Source of the DNA: Bolinopsis microptera
Lineage: Eukaryota; Ctenophora; Tentaculata; Lobata; Bolinopsidae
Direction: 5' to 3'
Assembly (NCBI RefSeq): GCF_026151205.1
Contig: NC_087077.1
Coordinates: 6,782,483-6,846,482, forward strand
Length of the DNA: 64,000 nucleotides
Below, piece after piece: positions 57,091 through 64,000 of this stretch. Position numbers and translations under genes: made by a program. The notes below the pieces were generated by a model that was not told the origin of the DNA, did not search any database, and saw only the letters and a program-made list of their open reading frames with translations. Position 1 is the first letter of the stretch, and each line of letters starts with the position of its first letter.

Positions 57091-57899
57091 TCAATGATCC
57101 TTAATCACAACGACTGCTGGGTACTCAGCCGAGTAGCAGTAGTACCCTTCACAGAATTCTATCCTGTTCTTGGTGGTGCGAGGTTGCTCTTCTACTCTCT
57201 GTGATAACATCGGAAATGTTTCTTTTGACATGTTGGTCATGTGAAGCTGGTGAACTAGACCAATATCAAAGCTACATGATCCATCTCAATCTGTGTTAAG
57301 CAATTTGTTTAGTTCTTTTGTCGTGATTCTATCAATCAGACTCATGTCGTTCCGATCAACTTTCTTTTCAATGACGTGCAAGGTAGTCCGTGGTCCGTGA
57401 ATGATGTGCCCTGGCTTTAGTAATGGAAATACAATATCTATATCTCTAATTTCCGTCTTTGGAATGCACTCAACTAACTGTTCCCTTATCTTTGATAAAA
57501 TACCAGCTAAATCGCAAGTATTTCTCAAATTATGCGATAAAGTATCGCGATTTTCCGGGGGCATCTGCAGTGTAAACGGCTGGGAATAAAAAGGGTCCTT
57601 ATTAGCATTTGCTACGGTTATCTGGGTCAAGTCACAAGCGATCCAGACCCAGTTAGTCGTGGATAATTCTTTAAATCTCTTAAACATGTACTCAGCCGAT
57701 TGGAGGAAATAAAATGATATAACTGTCCTTGAATATCATCAACAAACACGTGCGTGTTACTGCAAATCAGTTTGACCAACACGTCTCCAAATGATTTCGT
57801 CTGTTGAGATAATTCCGATAGAGGATCGGATGATATTGTATCTGTGAGAATCAACAAAATTACCGTATATGGTCTCCGGATAAGGTTATGGAACTGCAA
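57091..57899 (-). pseudogene. broken intronless P-loop/SF1 helicase-like gene
   Basis: The frame starting at 57899 reads YTVILLILTDTISSDPL and THVFVDDIQGQ, then shifts near 57710. The second frame continues EYMFKRFKELSTTNWVWIAC, DLTQ, NLRNTCDLAGILSKIREQL and GHIIHGPRTTLHVI to a TGA at 57286-57288. After this stop the same frame stays open to 57091 and ends YSAEYPAVVVIKDH. The order VFVDD-Q, VW-ACD-TQ, L-NLRNT and E-PAVVV resembles motifs II, III, IV and late motifs of SF1/Schlafen-type helicases. One frameshift and one internal stop make it a pseudogene as assembled. No Walker A motif is present, so the 5' part is missing. Family assignment is tentative. Confidence 0.45.
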
Positions 57900-58185
57900 A
57901 CCGGAGAAATATCCGAAGAAATATTAGTTGACGATCTCCGTCTAATAATTTGGCATAATATCCGCTATGGAACTGGGGGTTATAATTTTAAATCTGGCAC
58001 CTTATACAGTTATTATTATTATAGTTCATAATTTTGGTTCCCATTCATTTGCAAATAAGGGGCCTAAGGGCCGTATTTACCAACCTTTAGGTCATACTTA
58101 AACAGCAGTTTAAGGATGAGGTCGCACTTAAAAAGGAGTTTAAGTGGCAACTCTACAAATGGTATTCACGAAATTCTCTTTTAAG

Positions 58186-58847
58186 CAGAGTTGAAAAATA
58201 CGTATTTAACGTATTTTATAAAATATCAAAAAAACGTTAAATACGGCGTATTTTATTTTCGCTGAATAAAATTCGTTAAAATACGTTACAAGTGATTTTG
58301 TAGCATTAAGAGCTCCAATGAAATAATAAGTACTATTTCTAATTATACAAGTTAAAAGTTTGATTAAAACTCGCGTAGCTCTGTAGTTTATCACCTCGCG
58401 TATGATTTAAGGGAACTGTGCACGTGCTAAAGGATAAGGCCATAAAGCTAGTAGGCATTAATGCCAACCTTCGACTTATCCAAAACATAGAGAAATTTGA
58501 TTTCAATGATGATTACGATTCATTTGGGTAATTGTGTTCTTAATTGTGTATTTATTGAAACTTTTTTACGGACGATTTTCTACACAAATATGAATATTTT
58601 TCTGCGTTCAATTCCAAAAGTAAATTCCAATCCCGTTCAAGGGAACAAAATAAATGAAATTGAACCGTAATGACGATGTGTCTGAAAAAATTGCGAACGA
58701 AAGACATAACTTATTAAGTTTTTGAATGCAATTACGAAAAAAATAGGCAAACGTATTTTAACGTATTTTTGACGTATTTTATTTCTAAGCAAAAAAACGT
58801 TAAATACGGCGTATTTAAAAAATTATCTCACGTATTTTTCAACTCTG
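58186..58847. mobile_element. 662 bp hAT-like MITE nested in Harbinger
   Basis: The ends CAGAGTTGAAAAATACGT and complement are flanked by an exact 8 bp duplication CTTTTAAG (58178-58185 and 58848-58855). The subterminal words AACGTTAAATACGGCGTATT occur near both ends and recall the AATACG-rich interior of the element at 15950-16884. No coding sequence was found. Confidence 0.85.
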
Positions 58848-59529
58848 CTTTTAAGTGTCACCCTTAATTTTTAAGTGTCACACTTAAAATCCCTCAAAAT
58901 TGGTATTTACCAAATCGAGTCATACTTAAGTTCGTACTTAAACTCACACTTAAAACGACTATTTTTAAGGTACACCTATGTCACCCTTAATCTACAGACC
59001 TCATACTTAAAGTTTAAAATCTGTTACATATGTAACAGTTATATTCTAAAATATATTATAGTTGGTTATGATTAGCGGTTATATTATAGCTGTCATATTA
59101 GAGCTAAACGTATTGATTTTGACTCATTTATAATTAAGATCTCTACTCATTTAACGGTTAATTATGTACTTGCACCGTGTGAAAAACACTAGCGTTTCAA
59201 GAGTAAAAATAGAGTAAATATTGAAGTGAAAGTAAAATATTCATAATAAAATCAGCTATGTTTTCACCCTCAAGCTCGGCGGGAAGGCCACCTGAAAATG
59301 GTAATCGGGATGAGGTTGGCACCAAATTGACTGTAAGGCCCTTCAAAATCTCCATCCACAGTTCATGCCTTTCTGACATCTGTATTTGCTGCGTGGTCAG
59401 CATCCCCATTCTCGCTTAATGTATCTCTTCTGCCCGCTCCTGGTACGCCTCTTCTGTTGTTGTCCTCTTACAGTTAAACTTAAGGTGAGATGACGAGGCA
59501 GGAAAATTCTTTACCTCGTTCTTCACTCC

Positions 59530-59845
59530 CAACGAGGGTTTTTTCTTTGAGCTTGCTGAATGTCGCCACAAGAGATCTGCAAAGCCGTTGCGCCACAGAG
59601 AGCTGCTGTACCGGGCTCAATGGGGAATTGGTTTGTTTCCTGTACTGAGAAAGTAGGGGCTCTACGGCTTGGAGGATGAGAAGAAAACCTTCTATCTTGA
59701 CTCGAAATCGGTAGTAAAAATCTATGTCATCTTATGCCTCCAGTAGGTTAAATCGGTCTCTTAGTGAGACAGGCCTGCGCTGAATAACTCTAGATTCTAC
59801 CCGCTGCCGTTGTGGGTTTAACAAGTCGTCGTACTCAATACTCAT
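59530..59845 (-). pseudogene. Harbinger transposase N-terminal fragment
   Basis: The - strand frame begins MSIEYDDLLNPQRQRV and reads RDRFNLLEA, an in-frame TAA, then DDIDFYYRFRVKIEGFLLIL, AVEPLLSQY and LSPVQQLSVAQRL. The YRFR...LLE.L.PLL....LSP.QQL..A.R pattern is that of PIF/Harbinger (HARBI1-like) transposases before the catalytic DDE core. The core itself is absent. Another frame fragment at 59197-59409 (TTQQIQMSERHELWMEIL) may come from the second, DNA-binding protein of such elements. Confidence 0.6.
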
Positions 59846-60143
59846 TCATTATTCAAATTTACTAAAGGAGCAAACAAAACAGACAAACGGATTTCGATCA
59901 GAAACATATTACAGCAACTCGCAAACATTGGTTTACCTCCTGATAGCTTTGTGCTAACAGCTCTCCTGATAATTAATAAAATTTGTTAATCTTGCTCTCT
60001 ATTTAATCTCTCAGCAGTCTATTTTCCCCTAATTACCTCCTGATACTCATCATGTTCTTATACAATACATTACAATACATCTAATTCTGCACTTAAAGTG
60101 TCAGTTCAGTGATAAAATTTTGGTGAATAACAATTTTAGTTAA

Positions 60144-60184
60144 AGGTTGACCTCCCACTTAGAGCATAAGTGGGAGGTCAACCT
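60144..60184. repeat. perfect 18 bp hairpin
   Basis: AGGTTGACCTCCCACTTA and its exact complement are separated by five bases. It lies inside the Harbinger element near its right end. It could be a subterminal structure of the element or a separate small palindrome. Confidence 0.7.
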
Positions 60185-60328
60185 ATAAATTAAAGTACGA
60201 GCTATTTCCAGTTGGTAAATACGAATTTCGATTAAGGTCCAACTTTTTAAGTGTCACTTTAACGTGATACTTAAAATTCTTCCTTTAAGGTCGTACTTTA
60301 AGCAAATTTGGTAAATACGGCCCTTAGG

Positions 60329-61430
60329 CTTTAAGTTTACTAGCAGGAACCCGTATAACCCTAAAATGGTGTCAAGGCTCTAGAGACTAAAATAATCACA
60401 ATGCTGGCAAGCATAACCGTTGCCCTTATATTCACAACACTATGTACCCCCTATACTATTATATCCCCTTTATTGTTTTCCAGGCATTAAGACTCATCGA
60501 AAGTAGTTCAGCAGGTATATTTAAGTTGAAAACATTCTAATTCAATGTTAAAGATGACAGGAATAAGAAATAGTTATGTGGAGGTTTTTAAGAAATTTGC
60601 GCAAAATACGCGCCAGCATGTTATACGAAATTAGGTAAAAAACCCAAAATCGCCATATTCAGGTGCCTTAAAAACCATGTTAAAATCGAGTTAGAGATCT
60701 GCAACTTTGCAGAGCGTCTAGACCTTGTCCAAATCGACTGTAAAAAAAATTTCATGTTGCAGGAGTATCGGGAAGTGCGTTTTCTGGAACCCCTGTTTTA
60801 CAACAGATTGTCGTGAAGCTATCAACTTAATAACACCAGAATGTGTGTGTGTCTGTGTGTGTGTCTGTGTGTGTGTCTGTGTGTAATTTCCGAACGGTTA
60901 TACAAAAAAAACGGTAATAGTTACGGGACTGGTTTTTTCGGTATAGTGCCGACAAAACTCTGACGAAGCCAATAAGCAAATTTTATAAAAATCGGCCGGT
61001 GGTAAGTGGTTTAATTGATGGTTTTGTACCACAAAATATGTTACATAAAATGGCTTGAGAAGAACGGCAAGAGTTACGGGGCTAGCTCTCTCTCTCTCTG
61101 CATATGTAGCGTATATATTACATGGCGTATATATTACATGGTCATATAATACTATAAACTTATTAGGGGAGGGAGTGCTCAAACGGTCTGTTTGGACTGT
61201 AGAGAGAGTTCATACTTTCATACGACAATGTAATGCATGTTCACAAATATGATAGGCTGGTGTGGTGCATGGTGTTAAGGGTTAATTTCTATTGATTATT
61301 GATTAAGAATTTCTATCTTTTAAGCATACTATTGGATACGTGAGGGCACTCCGAATAGCATTGCTCGCCTAATCCGGGTTTTGACTCAGCGGGTAATTAC
61401 TCCTACCCTTTTTAACTGCGGCAGTGAAAT
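60329..61430. other. repeat-rich intergenic DNA
   Basis: There is no gene here. It contains a TG microsatellite (60838-60886, TGTGTC interruptions), a CT run near 61085, and a direct repeat of GCGTATATATTACATGG at about 61109-61140. Part or all may belong to the Helitron-like element whose 3' end is at 61456. Confidence 0.5.
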
Positions 61431-61456
61431 CCCGGCCGTAGGCCGGGTTACACTAG
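61431..61456 (+). mobile_element. Helitron-like 3' terminus
   Basis: CCCGGCC-GTA-GGCCGGG (61431-61447) is a perfect 7 bp stem hairpin followed by TTACA and CTAG (61453-61456), then T. A short hairpin a few bases before a CTRR end inserted next to T is the signature of Helitron 3' ends. A TATATA microsatellite follows. The 5' TC end was not located. Confidence 0.55.
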
Positions 61457-62472
61457 TATATATATATAATATGTATAGACGCTTTTGCAGTAAATTGTAG
61501 CCTACATTTAAGTGTCCGTAGATTCAAAAGTATAAAAGATACAGTCATTTCGAACCACAGGTTTTAAAGATAATTGTTTATACTTTAGTTTACATTATAT
61601 CGAAAAATAATTTATCGTCATCATCATCACTTGATGACGTCATCAATTTAAGTGTTTTTAAAACTTGATTTTTGACAAAATAACAACTTTTCAAATCGAT
61701 TTTAAAGCATTAAGGAGTAATTTTATTCAAAATCTGAGGATATTTTCACCTTAGATAATTGTTCAAGCATTCTGAAAATCTACCGGAAAGTTTTCCTACC
61801 TTGCTCCTTCATAAAGATATTCGCTATTGAAGTTTGTGCTTTTTTGAAGAATAATTTTATAAAAACACAAAAGTTGTGAATTAGTATTCTCTGGTGTTGG
61901 GCCATCCCTTGGGTTGTGGAGCTCAATTTTGCTTCCTAAAGGTCTAAATTGTGTTATAGGCTAGTTTTAAAGTTAAAAATCGAAAAGTTGCACACGTGGG
62001 GACACGCCCAAATTCATTTAAAATAGCTAAAATCACTAAAAATTGTTATTTTCACGATTTTTACCAACTTTGGAGTCCCGTTGTGATCCAAGTTCTTTTT
62101 GAAATCTTCTGAAACTTTTCATGCTTATCAAACTATATATTAAATAACACTATGCCAAAATTTATGGTGATTCAATATTTTATGCGCACGCAACGTCCGC
62201 TCAAAGTTTGCACGTGCGAAAGGTGAGAATTTTGCTCATTCGTGATTTCGAATATATTCTGCTTTCCCACGATATTAAAATGGCATTATATATGAATTTA
62301 ATGCCAACTTGAATGAGTAAAAAGTGCTATATTCAGTCTGTTATTGACAGATATGCCTACCTAAACACAAGGAAACGTTTTCAAAGGTAAAATTTCGAAA
62401 TCGTTGAAATTACCTCCTTATTAAGTTTCGACTGTGTAAATTATCCTGACATTATAATCAAAAAGAGATGAT
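61457..62472. other. AT-rich intergenic DNA, no feature seen
   Basis: Neither strand shows a supported exon, a known repeat end or a structured element between the Helitron-like terminus and the fold-back at 62473. Confidence 0.5.
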
Positions 62473-62801
62473 ATTTGACCAAAACCCATAATCATGGGTA
62501 GAGTGAACCGCTGCCAGTGTCTCTCTTTTCCAAACAAAAGAAAATGATATTAATTTGAGGAACCGTCCGCAAATGCAAATTGATACCGAGAATGAAATCG
62601 GTCGCTCGCTTTTCCCATTCATTCACGGCTTACGTATTGTAATAAAGCTTATTGAATGGGAAAAGCGAGCGACCGATTTCATTCTCGGTATCAATTTGCA
62701 TTTGCGGACGGTTCCTCAAATTAATATCATTTTCTTTTGTTTGGAAAAGAGAGACACTGGCAGCGGTTCACTCTACCCATGATTATGGGTTTTGGTCAAA
62801 T
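62473..62801. mobile_element. 329 bp fold-back with 149 bp near-perfect arms
   Basis: The left arm 62473-62621 (starting ATTTGACCAAAACCCATAAT) is the complement of 62653-62801 (ending GGTCAAAT). No mismatch was seen by eye. The spacer is 31 bp. The open frame at 62555-62782 runs through the palindrome and is not a gene. The fidelity suggests a young inverted duplication or foldback element. The transcript would form long double-stranded RNA. Confidence 0.85.
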
Positions 62802-62865
62802 TATTACCTATTTAATTCGCGTTTTTGACACCACTTGGGGGTTAAGTTTATTGTAGGTTTATAAC

Positions 62866-63755
62866 CTACTATTATTGGTTTATGGGCAAAAATTTCATCC
62901 AATCTGTCAAATTTGTGTTCAGAAAATTTCATATTATTATTTGAACATGGGACAGGATTTTGAAAATACAACTTTTCGTTTTGTTAAGCTTTCTGCTGTG
63001 GGCTTCCTCCGACCGAAATCAAACTTCCAGTTGTAGGTTTATAACCTACCAGGACGCGCGCCGAGTTGGACTCGTCGACGGTCCAATATATGGAACAGAT
63101 ATTTTACGAGTATATTTTACGAGTATCACCCGTTAAACTTCCAGCACCTAAATCGTGTCATTTGGCATCTATAGTTGACTTACTAATTGGTTGCGGGTGA
63201 AAAATGAGTCAAAACTGTAAAATTTCGGTCCAGGAAATTTCATCTTCAAAAACTGAAAATGGGACAGAGATTGGGACAATATGATTTTGCAATTTTATTC
63301 GGGATTATAACTCCCAGTACCTCTATTTGGTTTCATACCATCATCAATTAACTGACTAATTGGTTTCTGGGCAAAAGTTTCATCCAATCTGTCGAATTTG
63401 TGTTCAGAAAATTTCATATTTGAAAATGGGACAGGATTTTGAGAATACAACTTTTTGTTTTGTTAAGGCTAAGCTTTCTGCTGTGGGCTTCCTCCGACCG
63501 AAATCAAACTTCCAGCACCTAAATTGTGTCATTTGGCATCTTTAGTTGACTTACTAATTGGTTGTGGGTGAAAAAATGAGTCAAAACTGTAAAATTTCGG
63601 TCCAGGAAATTTTATCTTCAAAAACTGAAAATGGGACAGAGATTGGGACAATTGACAATATGATTTTGCAATTTTATTCGGGATTTTGACATGACTCCCA
63701 GTACTGAGTACCTCAATTTGGTTTCATACCATTATCAATTAACTAACTAAGTAAG
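62866..63755 (+). repeat. two-copy tandem repeat, about 480 bp unit
   Basis: The unit starting TTGGTTT-TGGGCAAAA recurs at about 62875 and 63359. Shared blocks are TTTCATCCAATCTGTC, GGGCTTCCTCCGACCGAAAT, GTGTCATTTGGCATCT and AAAATTTCGGTCCAGGAAAT. The first copy is interrupted after AACTTCCAG by about 110 bp starting TTGTAGGTTTATAACCTACC (about 63033-63137). The open frame at 63360-63545 lies in the second copy and is not supported as a gene. Confidence 0.8.
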
Positions 63756-64000
63756 GGGCTATCTACTAAGCACGTCACGTTCAGCAAATAGGGAGGGGGT
63801 GCTTTTGGAATTTCGGAACAATCCGGACAGGGGTTGTCCATTGTTAATTGTGAATGGACTAGCCCGGCGCGCGCTACGTTTCGTAGCACTTGCCTCGGGC
63901 CATTTCGAGACAACATTTCGAGATAACATTTTTTAACAGGTGATACTCGTCGACGAGTCCAACTCGGCGCGCGTCCTGTGTCCTGGTAGGTTATAAACCT
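63033..64000. repeat. inverted pair of TATAACCTACCAGGACGCGCG ends, right copy at the window edge
   Basis: GGTTTATAACCTACCAGGAC and GCGCGCCGAGTTGGACTCGT at 63038-63078 recur inverted at about 63950-64000 (GACGAGTCCAACTCGGCGCG, CCTGGTAGGTTATAAACCT). They could be the termini of one element about 0.97 kb long or two copies of a short palindromic repeat. The window ends at the right copy, so this cannot be decided here. Confidence 0.55.

Larger units (their letters stand above)
58063..60328. mobile_element. degraded PIF/Harbinger-like transposon
   Basis: Inverted ends CCTAAGGGCCGTATTTACC (58063) and complement (60328) match the GGGC-GTATT-AC style of PIF/Harbinger termini. Both ends carry sub-terminal CTTAAA/TACTTAA direct words. 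On the - strand a transposase remnant lies at about 59530-59845. A hAT-like element is nested at 58186-58847. The TAA/TTA bases outside the GGGCC ends fit the TWA target of Harbinger but are inverted, not identical, so the exact boundary is unsure. Confidence 0.7.

Noticed and set aside
57286-57687. selenoprotein read-through of the TGA at 57286
   Set aside because: The same sequence also has a frameshift upstream and no visible selenocysteine insertion hairpin was identified; decay explains both.
62555-62782. 75-codon open frame
   Set aside because: It runs through both arms and the spacer of the fold-back repeat, so its length is a by-product of the palindrome.
1-64000. CRISPR array, operons, ribosome binding sites or rRNA genes
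   Set aside because: None were seen; the intron-rich genes show this is eukaryotic nuclear DNA.

Overview
The window is nuclear DNA from an AT-rich animal genome. Genes are split into small exons with canonical GT-AG introns in all three phases. The recognisable products are metazoan: a SCHIP1-type IQ/coiled-coil protein, an IGF2BP (IMP)-type RRM/KH protein, a sushi-domain protein and a rhodopsin-family GPCR. Introns and flanks are full of tRNA-derived SINEs, hAT-like and PIF/Harbinger DNA transposons, and Helitron-like ends. The species cannot be named from the sequence; an invertebrate is most likely. All gene models below are hand-spliced from raw sequence by checking splice sites and reading phase, so exon edges are predictions.

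Layout. (1) 1-23120, + strand: a ten-exon gene (509 aa when joined) with two IQ motifs, an acidic middle and a C-terminal coiled coil. It is best read as a SCHIP1/IQCJ-SCHIP1 homologue. Its fifth intron (15.8 kb) holds nested hAT elements, a promoter-like CRE/CCAAT/E-box block and a cluster of four CACGTG E-boxes. (2) 26218-51710, + strand: an IMP/IGF2BP-like gene, about 980 aa in 21 predicted exons. It encodes RRM1, RRM2, an intact KH1, a KH2 whose GXXG loop has become GDRY, about 450 residues rich in Q/N/P/S, and two degenerate KH-like segments at the C-terminus. (3) On the - strand inside its introns sit a sushi-repeat gene (31355-32642), an unrecognised gene that may encode a type II membrane protein (34172-35756), and a complete five-exon class A GPCR (36891-38694). 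(4) 51711-64000 has no intact gene. It holds a 2.2 kb TTAA-flanked inverted-repeat element with reiterated internal motifs, a broken helicase-like pseudogene, a degraded Harbinger element with a nested hAT, a Helitron-type 3' end, a 329 bp near-perfect fold-back, and a two-copy tandem repeat at the window edge.

How the pieces relate. The two long + strand genes lie head-to-tail, about 3 kb apart. The most unusual object is the IMP-like gene: domain order and exon phases tie the N-terminal RRM/KH half to a long low-complexity tail and a divergent KH pair, while three unrelated - strand genes occupy its introns. Joining the halves across the 9.9 kb intron 36696-46614 is an inference from matching phase (0/0) and from KH-like sequence at the C-terminus; transcript data would settle it.
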